From: Natronococcus sp. A-GB7
Lineage (GTDB): Archaea > Halobacteriota > Halobacteria > Halobacteriales > Natrialbaceae
Length of the DNA stretch: 64,000 bases
Direction of reading: 5' to 3'
NCBI RefSeq assembly: GCF_029688865.1
Contig: NZ_JARUKV010000012.1
Coordinates: 83,753-147,752 of the forward strand
Shown here: in pieces, positions 46,541 to 55,075 of the stretch
Layout of the letters: each line of letters starts with the position of its first letter
Numbering within the stretch: position 1 is the stretch's first letter
Position numbers and translations under genes: made by a program
Notes under the pieces: generated by a model
What the model was told of the DNA's origin: nothing
Database searches by the model: none
The model's input: only the letters and a program-made list of their open reading frames with translations

Positions 46541-46882
46541 CGAGTCCCCGGCGCGGTTTCCGTCGGCCACCAACAGCGCTGCGAACGGCGCCGTCTTCGG
46601 CGGGCCTCTCGCCCGTTCGATCCAGCGAGCATCCGTCCGTTCGTTCGCCACCGAACTCGTCGCGTCCCCCGTCGTCGCATCTGTCTGTGTCTCGAGTCGA
46701 GGGGTCAAATAATTGCTGCAGACTCGAGAGCGGGATCGAGCATCCGCCCTCGAACGCCGTCGCTACTCCGCTACGAGCACTACGTATTCGAGAGGTACCG
46801 AGACCGACGTAGCGCTCCGGAGGCGAATCGTCCCCTCCTGGCAGCGTTCATGTCGCTTCCCGCGGTACGCTCGAGCGGGACG
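46541..46882. other. Intergenic region upstream of the membrane-protein gene
   Basis: This 342-bp interval has an AT-rich patch (CAAATAATTG, about 46705-46714) that could be the promoter of the minus-strand membrane-protein gene, implying a leader of over 100 nt. I see no gene here. Confidence 0.4.
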
Positions 46883-47040
46883 ATGGCTTCGCTACACGAG
46901 CGTCCGAGGACGGTCGTGATCTGTGAGAACTGTACCCGACCCGTCGCTGCCCGACTGCTCGACGACGGACCACTCCTTCCGATCGGCGGGAAGCGGTGTG
47001 CGTACGGGAGCTCCAGCTACCGCGGTCGAGCGAGGAACCG
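46883..47040 (+). other. Possible zinc-ribbon mini-ORF, 3' end unclear
   Basis: From ATG 46883 the frame reads MASLHERPRTVVICENCTRPVAARLLDDGPLLPIGGKRCAYGSSSY. The CENC pair and later cysteine in an otherwise plausible small-protein context suggest a real zinc beta-ribbon. The frame does not stop there but runs on in low-quality Arg/Ser-rich sequence to 47398, overlapping the phosphatase gene. Either the true protein is frameshifted or truncated, or the match is accidental. Confidence 0.35.
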
Positions 47041-47160
47041 ATGGCCGTTCCCGTCTCGCTGCTCGTCGCCGCCTTCTGGATGCTCGTGCTGGCCCTCTCC
47101 CTCGCTTTCTTTTTCGGAATCGCCAGCACTCGACCGAAGGCAGCGGAGACGGTTCGGTAA
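47041..47160 (+). CDS. Putative 39-aa single-TM protein
   Basis: ATG 47041 to TAA 47160 encodes a short protein with one strong membrane segment (VSLLVAAFWMLVLALSLAFFFGIA) and a basic tail (RPKAAETVR). Hydrophobic codon choice and a clean stop suggest it is real, though it is very short. It could also be the C-terminal part of the zinc-ribbon frame just upstream if a frameshift separates them. Confidence 0.35.
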   Translation: MAVPVSLLVAAFWMLVLALSLAFFFGIASTRPKAAETVR

Positions 47161-47274
47161 CTCCGGCTCGGGTGCCCTCGCAGACGCCTCCAGGGTTTCG
47201 GGGAACCCACAAGAGGTCTCCCTGGCGAAGCGAGCCCGAACGTTCAACAGTCAGCCGATCGACTCGTTCGACCC

Positions 47275-48063
47275 ATGGAGCCGTCCCTCTCGGAACTCGA
47301 GGCGACCGCCATCGAGGCCTGCACCGTCGGCGGGCGATACCTGCGCGAAGCCTACCGAACCGGCGACACGGACGCCGATCGACTCGCCCACGACGTGAAA
47401 TCCAGTGCCGACACCGAATCGGAGGAGCGGATGCTCGAGGCGATCCGCTCGCGGTTTCCGGACCACCCGATCCGCGCCGAGGAGTCTGGCGTCCACGAGG
47501 GCGACGGTGGCTGCGAGTGGCTCGTCGACCCCCTCGATGGGACGAACAACTTCGAGTCCGGACTCCCCTCGTTCGCAACGGCGGTGACGGTACTCGAGGG
47601 CGCCGAGCCCGTGCTCGGCGTCGTCCACGTTCCGCTGCTCGAGGATCTCTACGACGGGAAACGCGGTGCCGGCGTCAGGTACGACGGTCGCCCCGTCGAA
47701 GCCGACGTCGACGCGGTGCCGTCGACGGCGACCGTCGCGTCGGTCATCGGCCACGACGTCAAACTCGAGTCCGACCGCGCCGCGATCTCGGAGCGGATCA
47801 ATCGGGGGATCGAGGACCGGTGCAAGCGCCGCCTCGAGAGCTGGTCGCCGACGGTCCACTGGGGGTTGCTCGCCCGCGGCCGGCTGGACGGGATCGTCTG
47901 CTACCGGCCCGACGCGGAGGAGCAGCGCCTCGGCGAGCTGTTCGCCCGCGAGAGCGGGCTCGAGACCGCGAGCGGCGAGGAGTGGTTCGTCGGCGCCGGC
48001 AACCAAGCGCTGCTCGAGGAACTCCTCGAGATCCCCCGGGACGCGCTCGCGGATCGAAGCTGA
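47275..48063 (+). CDS. Inositol monophosphatase family protein
   Basis: A 262-aa lithium-sensitive-type phosphatase. The metal site is clear: AEESG (E of the first motif) and WLVDPLDGTNNFESGLPSFA (DPLDGT). The C-terminal WSPTVHWGLLARGRLDGIVCYRPDAEEQR replaces the usual WDxAAG motif, so the third aspartate is not in its standard context. Possible substrates are inositol phosphate, fructose 1,6-bisphosphate or PAP. The start at 47275 (MEPSLSELEATAIEAC) is the natural edge. Confidence 0.86.
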   Translation: MEPSLSELEATAIEACTVGGRYLREAYRTGDTDADRLAHDVKSSADTESEERMLEAIRSRFPDHPIRAEESGVHEGDGGCEWLVDPLDGTNNFESGLPSFATAVTVLEGAEPVLGVVHVPLLEDLYDGKRGAGVRYDGRPVEADVDAVPSTATVASVIGHDVKLESDRAAISERINRGIEDRCKRRLESWSPTVHWGLLARGRLDGIVCYRPDAEEQRLGELFARESGLETASGEEWFVGAGNQALLEELLEIPRDALADRS

Positions 48064-48204
48064 CCGGTCGCGACCGTTCACAGCCCGTCCCGGACCGTCG
48101 CTCCGATCGAGGACCGTCGTGCTCGTTTCGCGGCGATCGCATCCCCGCGGTAGCGGGCGACCGTCGGCGAAATACGTTTCCGCGACGGCACGGACCTCTC
48201 ACAC

Positions 48205-48807
48205 ATGGTCGACGTTACCGCGGAGATACTGCTGTTCGACGGCTTCGACGAACTCGACGCCATCGGCCCCTACGAGGTCCTCGCAAACGGCGCGGCGGCC
48301 GGCGCCTCCCTCGAGGTTCGGCTAGTTACGCTCGAGGACGCCGACCTTGTCACGGCGAGCCACGAGCTTCGTGTGGAACCCGACGGCACGCTCGGCGAAC
48401 CGGACCTGCTGGTCGTCCCCGGGGGCGGGTGGACGAGCGACGACGGCGGGGTACGGACCGTCGTCGACGACGGCGCAATTCCGGACGCCGTCGACGATCG
48501 GTTCGCGACGGGGGCAACGGTCGCGTCGGTCTGTACCGGCGCGATGATCCTCGCCGAGGCGGGGCTGCTCGAGGGCCGTCCCGCGACGACCCACCACGAC
48601 GCGCTCGAGGATCTCGAGGAGTCGGCCGCGAACGTCGTCGAGGAACGCGTCGTCGACGACGGTGACGTGCTTACGGCAGGCGGCGTCACGGCTGGGATCG
48701 ACCTGGCGCTGTGGCTGCTCGAGCGCGAGTTCGGCGCCGAGATCGCCGACGCGGTCGCGACCGAGATGGAACACGAGCGCCGGGGCGAGGTGTTCGGTCA
48801 GCAGTAG
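48205..48807 (+). CDS. DJ-1/PfpI family protein
   Basis: A 200-aa class I glutamine amidotransferase-like protein. The nucleophile elbow is visible as ASVCTGAMILAEAGLLEGRPATTHHDAL, with cysteine in VCTGA and a histidine in the TTHHDAL segment. The N-terminus is EILLFDGFDELDAIGPYEVLANG, typical of the ThiJ/PfpI and AraC-N group. Likely a cysteine hydrolase, isomerase or stress protein; the specific reaction cannot be assigned. Confidence 0.9.
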   Translation: MVDVTAEILLFDGFDELDAIGPYEVLANGAAAGASLEVRLVTLEDADLVTASHELRVEPDGTLGEPDLLVVPGGGWTSDDGGVRTVVDDGAIPDAVDDRFATGATVASVCTGAMILAEAGLLEGRPATTHHDALEDLEESAANVVEERVVDDGDVLTAGGVTAGIDLALWLLEREFGAEIADAVATEMEHERRGEVFGQQ

Positions 48808-48871
48808 TTGTAAATTCGGGTGTCGGGCCTGTCGGAGTGGACGGCACGGAGAGATCGATTTGAGTGACAGA

Positions 48872-49183
48872 TCACCTCGCCAGCCGGTTGTAGATCCGCC
48901 CGAACAGGTATCCAAGGACGAACGCATCGACGACCCCTAGAACCGTCCCCCAGACGAGATCGCCCGGTTCGGAACTGTATCCAGGGTAGAGGTCTGCCAG
49001 CAACAGTCGCCAGCGCTCTCCGTATTTCGTCCCAGCTGCCAGTTCCAGGAAGGCAACCGCTGCACCCCAGATGATACCGGCCGAGAGACCGAGCGCACGG
49101 GCATCGACCTTCCCTGTGGCCTCCGTGGCTTCGGCTGGGGGAGTACGGGTCTGCTCCTGGGTCGAGGGCTGTGGGCCACTCAT
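48872..49183 (-). CDS. Small two-TM membrane protein (holin-like annotation)
   Basis: A 103-aa protein. A disordered N-terminus (PQPSTQEQTRTPPAEATEATG) is followed by two hydrophobic segments, LGLSAGIIWGAAVAFLELAAG and WGTVLGVVDAFVLGYLFGRIYNRL, with LYPGYSSEPGDL between. Haloarchaeal proteins with this LYPGY pattern are often labelled bacteriophage holin; I see no phage genes around, so the label should not be read as function. Confidence 0.7.
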   Translation of the reverse strand: MSGPQPSTQEQTRTPPAEATEATGKVDARALGLSAGIIWGAAVAFLELAAGTKYGERWRLLLADLYPGYSSEPGDLVWGTVLGVVDAFVLGYLFGRIYNRLAR

Positions 49184-49476
49184 TCTACCGGGAAATCATC
49201 TCGCCCGAGAAAAATACCGTGGGGAAGTTCCTGTGCTGTGAGAATTGCTACACGTAGACTGGCCGACGGCGGCCGTATCACTCGATACGGATCTGCCCAC
49301 AGTCCTGTCAGTACTATCCTGAGTTTCACCCCCAGTTACGGACCGTGCTACTATCTGACCGTGAGAGATATCACTCGCTGAACGGACGTCTCTGTCGGCC
49401 GTCTACGTTACGACGATCGAAGGCGTCCGTGTGACGGCCAAACGGCTATACGTTCGTCGCCGGTAGCCCGACGTAC

Positions 49477-50133
49477 ATGAGTGCAGTTCTGTTCGATATG
49501 GACGGCGTGCTCGTCAACTCCGAGGACTACTGGGTCGAGTTCCAGCGCGAGGAGATCCTCCCCGCGGCCGTCCCCGACGAGGACGTCGACGTCGCCGAGG
49601 TAAGCGGGATGAACTATGCCGAGATCTACGACTACCTCGAGGAAGAGTACGGCACCGAGATCTCTCGCGAGGAGTATATCCAGCAGTTCAAGGAAGCCGC
49701 CGAGACCCTCTACACCGAGCGCGTCGAACTGCTCGAGGGGACCCACGACCTGCTCGCCGAACTCGACGAGCGGGGCGTGCCGACGGCCGTCGTCTCCTCG
49801 TCGCCCCACGACTGGATCGGGATGGTCCTCGAGCGCTTCGAGCTCGAGGGGGAGTTCGATCGCGTGATCAGCGCCGAGGAGATCGACGGCGACAGCAAGC
49901 CCGAGCCGGACGTCTTCGAGTACGCGGCCGACGAGATCGGTGTCCCGGCCGACGACGCAGTCGTCGTCGAGGACTCCGAGAACGGCATCGAGGCGGCCGA
50001 CCGCGCGGGCACGATCGTCGTCGCCTACCGGATCGACGCCCACGGCGACATCGACTACTCGCCGGCCGATCGAGTCGCCGATACGCCGGCCGAACTCCGG
50101 GAGGCGGTCCTCGAGCTCGTCGAGGAGGCGTAG
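49477..50133 (+). CDS. HAD-superfamily phosphatase (beta-phosphoglucomutase-like)
   Basis: A 218-aa haloacid dehalogenase-fold hydrolase. Motif I FDMDGVLVNSE (nucleophile D at residue 7), motif II TAVVSSSPHDW, motif III SKPEPDVFEYAADEIG and motif IV VVEDSENGIEAADRAG. The helical cap lies between motifs I and II. Substrate unknown; phosphosugars are common for this subclass. The preceding 293 bp (49184-49476) contain nothing I can support as a gene. Confidence 0.91.
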   Translation: MSAVLFDMDGVLVNSEDYWVEFQREEILPAAVPDEDVDVAEVSGMNYAEIYDYLEEEYGTEISREEYIQQFKEAAETLYTERVELLEGTHDLLAELDERGVPTAVVSSSPHDWIGMVLERFELEGEFDRVISAEEIDGDSKPEPDVFEYAADEIGVPADDAVVVEDSENGIEAADRAGTIVVAYRIDAHGDIDYSPADRVADTPAELREAVLELVEEA

Positions 50134-50232
50134 CCGTCGTCGCCCCGGCTGGGTGCCGACCGTGCCGACAGGAACCGGATGATCGATGATTATTCTCCCT
50201 GATTTTATAGTTACCCGCTCGAAAGGGACGGT

Positions 50233-50466
50233 ATGGACGAGATCGACCTCGACGAACTCGCCGCGTCGCTGACTCTTCGCGAGGAGAACAAGGCGATCAA
50301 GAGCTACCAGAACACCGTCGCGCTTTCCTGTCCGGCCTGTGACGTCCAGTTCGACGACCTCGTCGTCTGCAAGGAGAACCCGACGAGCCTCAACCTCTCA
50401 CAGCAACTCGACCTCTGTATCGGGTCGGCCGACGACCAGGCGGTCATTTTCACCCACAAAAAGTAA
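50233..50466 (+). CDS. Small cysteine-containing haloarchaeal protein (77 aa)
   Basis: An acidic 77-aa protein with four cysteines at positions 33, 36, 46 and 62 (LSCPACDVQF...VVCKENPTSLNL...LDLCIGS), likely a zinc site. It starts MDEIDLDELAASLTLREENKAIKSYQNTVA and ends VIFTHKK. Similar small proteins are common in haloarchaea and are sometimes labelled flagella-cluster proteins; no archaellum gene is near. TATA-like TTTTATAG is about 30 bp before the start. Convergent with the helicase gene (1-bp gap). Confidence 0.75.
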   Translation: MDEIDLDELAASLTLREENKAIKSYQNTVALSCPACDVQFDDLVVCKENPTSLNLSQQLDLCIGSADDQAVIFTHKK

Positions 50467-50467
50467 C

Positions 50468-52828
50468 TCAGCGGACCTCGACCGTTCGGTGCTCCTCGAG
50501 CGGGAGGAGCGGCTCCTCGGGGAAGGCGACGCTGACGCTGAACTCGAGTGTGTCCGCGTCGGCGCCGAAGACGCCGACCGGAACCGTCTCCGTATCGCGC
50601 AGGTAGGTGCTCGTGCTCGTCATCTCGACTCCGTTTACGGTGACCTGAACCCCCGCCCGCGCGGGCTCGCCGACGTTTCGCACGGTGACCTCGGCGACGT
50701 CGTTCTCCCCGGTAGCGATCGTCTCGGGAAACGCGCCCCACTCGAGTTCGACGGCGGGTAGCGACTGGGCGCCCTCGTAGACGCCCTCCGCGACGCCCTC
50801 CGAGAGTCCAGCGTCGACGAGTCCGGTGACCCCGGCACCGACGACGTCGCCCGGCGTCGACAGCCCCTCTTTCGAGAGCTTGCTCGCTCGTCCGGGGCCG
50901 ACGCCGTCGATCGCGGTGAGCCCGACGGCGTCCTCGGCGACGCCGTTCTCGACCCGGGCCTCGACTCGCCTCGCGAGGTTCGCGGCGTGTGGGTCCGCCA
51001 GCCGATCGAGGAAGGCACCCAGCGCGGAGAGCAGGCGGGTCGCGTTCTGCCTGATGACCCAAGCGTCGCTTCTGAGCTCCGGAGGGACCGAGCCGCTGGC
51101 GGCCCCGCGCAAGATTGCGAGTACCTTTCGCTGGCCCGCCTCGAGATCGCCCGTCTCCTGGCCGACGAGCACGGCGCTGATCGCGTCGCGCTCGTTCTGG
51201 CGGGCCGACACCGAGTCGAACTCCGCGGCGCTCGCCACGACCTCGAGCAGGTCGTCGGGCTCGAGGGCGTCGCCTCCGTTCGCCCGATCGCAGAGCGCGG
51301 CGAAGGAAGCCGCGGTCTCGAGGCGGAGATAGTACTTCGAGGCGAGCACTCCTCGAGGGGTCGCCTCGATCGAGAGGTCGCCGGACTCGCCCATCGCGAC
51401 GAACCCCCGGTCGACGAGTCCCTCGAGGCAGTCACGGACGCGCTGGCGGAGGTTCGGGAAGTCGTACGCCTCGGGTTTCGACTGGCCGCGGACGTAGTAG
51501 AACGTCGTCTCGAGCCAGTCCATCACGTCCTCCAGATCGGTGATCGTCCCCATCGCGATCTCGGCGTTGAGGTGGGTCTCGAGGGTCTCGGCGAGGCGGG
51601 ACTCGATCTCCTTGCCGTCCCGAAGCAGTCGGCGGTACTTGTCGGCCTCGGCGGTGTCGCAGACGACCCAGCCGTAGCCGACGTCGTCGTAGCCGGGTCG
51701 ACCCGCCCGCCCGAGCATCTGGAGGACGTCCAGCGGGCTCATGTCGACCTCGCCCTCGAGGGGGTCGTGCAGTTTCGTGTCCCGGATCACGACGCAGCGG
51801 GCGGGCAGGTTGACGCCCCAGGCGAGCGTCGAGGTCGAGAACAGCAGTTCGACGTGGCCCGCTTTGAACCACTCCTCGACGAGGTCGCGGTCGTTCTTCG
51901 AGAGGCCGGCGTGGTGGAAGGCGACCCCGTCGAGCACGGAGTTACGGAGGGTGTCGTTCTCGAGTTCCTGGGCCTCGGTGTGGAAGTCGTAATCCCCTCG
52001 GACTCCCATCGGAATATCGCGTTCGGCGATCTCGTCTCTGGCCTTCTCGGCCGCCCGAACGGTGTCCTGCCGGGAGGAGACGAAGACGAGTGACTGCCCG
52101 TCCTCCCGGAGGTGGGGCTCGGCGAGATCCAGCGCCCGGTAGAGCCGGCGGTACTTGTCGGCGAAGGCGTTGTCGCCGTGGGTGTAGGTCCTGACGCCGG
52201 CGTTGAGTTCGACGGGACGGTACTCCTCCCCGAACTCGAAGGTCGCCTCCTCGGGCGCGTCGAGCCAGGCCGCGACGTCGTCGACGTTGGGCATCGTCGC
52301 CGAGAGCGCGACGATTCGGGGATCACAGAGCCGCCGCAGCCGAGAGATCGTCACCTCGAGTACCGATCCCCGTCTGTCGGCGTCGAGCAGGTGCACCTCG
52401 TCGATGACGCAGACGTCGATGTCGGTGACGAAGTCGTACCGACGGGAGTCGTGTTTCCGGGTCGCCGAGTCCAGCTTCTCGGGGGTCATCACGAGGATGT
52501 CGGCGTGGCGCGCCCGTCGCGGGTTCAGGTCGCGCTCGCCGGTGACGACGTACACCGAGTAGTCGAGAGCCTCGAAGCGGTCCCAGTCGTCTTCCTTCTC
52601 GTTGGTCAGGGCCCGCATCGGCGCGATAAACAGCGCGGTGCCGCCCTCGGCCAGCGTCTTACAGATCGCCAGTTCGGCGAGCGCGGTCTTGCCGGAAGCC
52701 GTCGGCGCGCTCGCGACGACGTTTGCCTCGGACTCGAGCAGCGCGGGCAGAGCCTCGCGTTGCATCCGGTTGAACTCCTCGAAGGCGAAGGCGTCGGCGA
52801 ACTCGGGTAGAACCTCGGCGACCTCCAT
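50468..52828 (-). CDS. Ski2/Hel308-type DEAD/DEAH helicase
   Basis: Superfamily 2 helicase of about 786 aa. Motif I ASAPTASGKTALAEL, motif Ia APMRALTNEK, motif II DEVH in VCVIDEVHLLD, motif III LSATMPNVDD, motif V TSTLAWGVNLPA and motif VI MLGRAGRPGYDDVG. A winged-helix/Sec63-like middle follows, then helix-hairpin-helix (LTAIDGVGPGRASKLSKEGL). The last ~85 residues form an Ig-like beta domain (NDVAEVTVRNVGEPARAGVQVTVNG), unusual for helicases. The start at 52828 (MEVAEVLPEFADAF) is preferred to an ATG nine codons upstream. It is a Hel308 relative rather than Hel308 itself. Role in DNA repair or RNA processing is inferred. Confidence 0.9.
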   Translation of the reverse strand: MEVAEVLPEFADAFAFEEFNRMQREALPALLESEANVVASAPTASGKTALAELAICKTLAEGGTALFIAPMRALTNEKEDDWDRFEALDYSVYVVTGERDLNPRRARHADILVMTPEKLDSATRKHDSRRYDFVTDIDVCVIDEVHLLDADRRGSVLEVTISRLRRLCDPRIVALSATMPNVDDVAAWLDAPEEATFEFGEEYRPVELNAGVRTYTHGDNAFADKYRRLYRALDLAEPHLREDGQSLVFVSSRQDTVRAAEKARDEIAERDIPMGVRGDYDFHTEAQELENDTLRNSVLDGVAFHHAGLSKNDRDLVEEWFKAGHVELLFSTSTLAWGVNLPARCVVIRDTKLHDPLEGEVDMSPLDVLQMLGRAGRPGYDDVGYGWVVCDTAEADKYRRLLRDGKEIESRLAETLETHLNAEIAMGTITDLEDVMDWLETTFYYVRGQSKPEAYDFPNLRQRVRDCLEGLVDRGFVAMGESGDLSIEATPRGVLASKYYLRLETAASFAALCDRANGGDALEPDDLLEVVASAAEFDSVSARQNERDAISAVLVGQETGDLEAGQRKVLAILRGAASGSVPPELRSDAWVIRQNATRLLSALGAFLDRLADPHAANLARRVEARVENGVAEDAVGLTAIDGVGPGRASKLSKEGLSTPGDVVGAGVTGLVDAGLSEGVAEGVYEGAQSLPAVELEWGAFPETIATGENDVAEVTVRNVGEPARAGVQVTVNGVEMTSTSTYLRDTETVPVGVFGADADTLEFSVSVAFPEEPLLPLEEHRTVEVR

Positions 52829-52903
52829 CGGATGGAGACGGGGAGCGACGGGCAAAAGGCGTTTCCTTCGGCGGCTCCCGGGATCCGCGTCGGTGACCGG
52901 TGA

Positions 52904-53422
52904 CTACGGCGTTCCCGGTTGGCCGCCGTCGACGGCCCTGTCGAGCTGATCCGAGAGCGCGCTGCCGGCGCGCTCGGGTTGGGGCGTCCGTTCGAACGTG
53001 AGCTCCGGGTTGCCGGAGCCGGCGGTGTACACCGTCAGGTCGCCGTAGCCGAACAGTCGTCCGACGGCGTCCTGCTCCAGGGTCGTATTCTGGACGCGAT
53101 CGAGCCGGAACTGGGTAACGTCCCTCGAGACGATGCCGCGTTTCTTGTACAGCTCCGCGGAGGTGATCACGTAGTGGGTGTTTCGCCAGAACGCGTACCG
53201 GACGAGCACTGCGGCGACGCCGACGCCCGCGAGCGCGACTCCGACGTACGTGAGCAGCCCGGTGCCGCCGGTCGCCGTCCAGCCGGCGATCGCGAAGCCA
53301 CCGAGGACGAGCAACAGCGCGGCCGGGAGCCTGACGCCCATCGTGATCGGGTGGGGACGGCTCTCCCAGACGATCCGTTCGTCCTCGGAGAGGTGGAGCC
53401 AGTCCGGCGTCGAAGTGGGCAT
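52904..53422 (-). CDS. PH-domain membrane protein (YdbS/DUF304 type)
   Basis: A 172-aa protein with two adjacent TM segments (VRLPAALLLVLGGFAIAGW, LLTYVGVALAGVGVAAVLVRYAF) followed by a bacterial-type PH domain (THYVITSAELYKKRGIVSRDVTQFRLDRVQNTTLEQDAVGRLFGYGDLTVYTAGSG). The RV-Q-T and G-L-FGYG-L motifs are diagnostic. Function unknown. The C-terminus is hydrophilic. Confidence 0.88.
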   Translation of the reverse strand: MPTSTPDWLHLSEDERIVWESRPHPITMGVRLPAALLLVLGGFAIAGWTATGGTGLLTYVGVALAGVGVAAVLVRYAFWRNTHYVITSAELYKKRGIVSRDVTQFRLDRVQNTTLEQDAVGRLFGYGDLTVYTAGSGNPELTFERTPQPERAGSALSDQLDRAVDGGQPGTP

Positions 53423-53566
53423 ACCGGATCGTACTCGGCTCGTCGTCGTAAAACTGTCGTGCTAACGGGGTCAGATCGCCTCGTACGGGCTGCTGTACGT
53501 CAGTCCCGACGCGATCGTGCCCCGGTTTGGTTGTGTCGGCAAATCGGTACAGCAAAGCAGCCCGTC

Positions 53567-54976
53567 TCAGTCCGCCGCCTCGGAGCTCGCGGTTTCGACC
53601 GCACGGGCGTTCATTCCCGTCTCGGTCTCGTACCAGTAGTACGCGCCGAGTCCCAGCGCGGCGACGATGTTCGAGATCGTGACGCCCCAGAAGATACCCA
53701 CGACGCCCAGCCCGAGCAGGTAGGCGCCGACGAGCGCGACGGGCAGCCGGACGATCCAGTACTGGAACAGCGTCGCGACCAGACTCGTTCGCGTCCGCCG
53801 GGCGCCGTTGAACCCGGCCTGGAGGAGGTAGGTGGCGCCGATCGCCCAGTAGCCGTACGCCAGGATCCGCAGGTACTCCGCGGCGAGTTCGACCTCCGCC
53901 GGGCTCGCGTCGGGAACGAACAGCACCGACAGCGTCTCCGGAACGGCCCACTGGACGGCGCCGACCGCGGTGAGGCCGACGCTCGCGATGGCGACGCCGA
54001 CCCACGTCGTTCGCCGCGCTCGCTCGGGGCGCTCGGCGCCGAGGTTCTGTCCGACCATGCTCTGTGCGGCCTGTTGAAGCCCGATCGCGGGAACGAATGC
54101 GATCGCTGCGACCCGTGCGCCGATCGTGTACGCCGCCAGCCCCGCGGCGCCGCCGACGATCGCGACGAGCCAGATCATCCCGACGCGGGCCGACTGGCTC
54201 GAGAGGTACTGACCCGCGGTCGGCCAGCCGATATCGACGATCTCTCGGCAGTCCTCGAGCGCGGGTTCGACGTCCGTCCGCGAGATCGCGAACCCGTCGC
54301 GACCGCGGACCGCCATGCCGATCCCGAACGTGAGGCCGACGCCGTAGCCGATCGCCGTCGCCAGCGCGGCGCCCGGGACGCCGAGTTCGGGGAACAGCCA
54401 CCAGCCGAAGATCAGGAACGGGTCGAGCACGAGGTTCGTCGCGACCGCCACGACGTTGATGTAGAGGGCCGCGCGGGTGTCGCCCCAGCCGACGAAACTC
54501 CCCTCGATGGTGTCGCTCGCGCTCATCAGGGGAACCGCGATCGCGAACGTCGCGAGGTAGGCGGCGGCGTACTGGGTGACGACCGCGCCAGCCCCGAAGA
54601 GGCCGACGATCCACCCGGCGAGGAGCCAGACGACGAACCCGACAATCAACCCGGCGACGAGACCGACGACGGTCCCGTTGACCGCGGCGCGTCGACCGTC
54701 CGCGAGTTCGTCCGCGCCGACGCGCTGGGAGACGAGGACCTGGGTCCCGACGCTGGTGCCGACCGCGACCGCGGCCAGCAGGCCGATGACCGGAAACGTC
54801 AGCCCGACCGCGGCGACCGCCTCGAGGCTGTGTCGACCCAGCCAGAGGGTGTCGACGACCTGCTGGAGAACCTGCACGAGGTTCTGGACGAGCAACGGTG
54901 CGGCGAGGATCGCGAGTACCCGGGGTATCGAGCCCGTCGTGATCTCCTCGCGATCGAGGTCGAGCATCTCGTTCAT
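53567..54976 (-). CDS. MATE family efflux transporter
   Basis: A 12-TM multidrug/toxin extrusion protein of 469 aa. Typical segments: PLLVQNLVQVLQQVVDTLWLGRHSLEAVAAVGLTFPV at the N-terminus, TNLVLDPFLIFGWW, and in the second half QQAAQSMVGQNLGAERPERARR. The start at 54976 (MNEMLDLDREEITTGSIPRVLAILAAPL) follows a minus-strand TATA-like element near 54999-55008. Probably Na+ or H+ driven export of cationic compounds. Divergent from lipA. Confidence 0.93.
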   Translation of the reverse strand: MNEMLDLDREEITTGSIPRVLAILAAPLLVQNLVQVLQQVVDTLWLGRHSLEAVAAVGLTFPVIGLLAAVAVGTSVGTQVLVSQRVGADELADGRRAAVNGTVVGLVAGLIVGFVVWLLAGWIVGLFGAGAVVTQYAAAYLATFAIAVPLMSASDTIEGSFVGWGDTRAALYINVVAVATNLVLDPFLIFGWWLFPELGVPGAALATAIGYGVGLTFGIGMAVRGRDGFAISRTDVEPALEDCREIVDIGWPTAGQYLSSQSARVGMIWLVAIVGGAAGLAAYTIGARVAAIAFVPAIGLQQAAQSMVGQNLGAERPERARRTTWVGVAIASVGLTAVGAVQWAVPETLSVLFVPDASPAEVELAAEYLRILAYGYWAIGATYLLQAGFNGARRTRTSLVATLFQYWIVRLPVALVGAYLLGLGVVGIFWGVTISNIVAALGLGAYYWYETETGMNARAVETASSEAAD

Positions 54977-54998
54977 ATAGATGCCGACATGCGAGATA

Positions 54999-55008
54999 AA
55001 TATTTTTA
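54999..55008 (-). promoter_or_regulatory. TATA-like element of the MATE gene
   Basis: On the minus strand this reads AAAATATTTA, 23-32 bp before the MATE start at 54976, in a short AT-rich patch between two divergent genes. The spacing supports a leaderless transcript. Confidence 0.5.
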
Positions 55009-55075
55009 TCGAGATCGAGATGAGATAAGGGTGCCGACCACAACCGTTTTTCACGCTGGCCCGCCAGGTCGAGGT

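Noticed and set aside
48872..49183. Remnant prophage indicated by the holin-like protein
   Set aside because: No capsid, terminase, integrase or other phage genes are near; the holin label for this protein type is not functional evidence.
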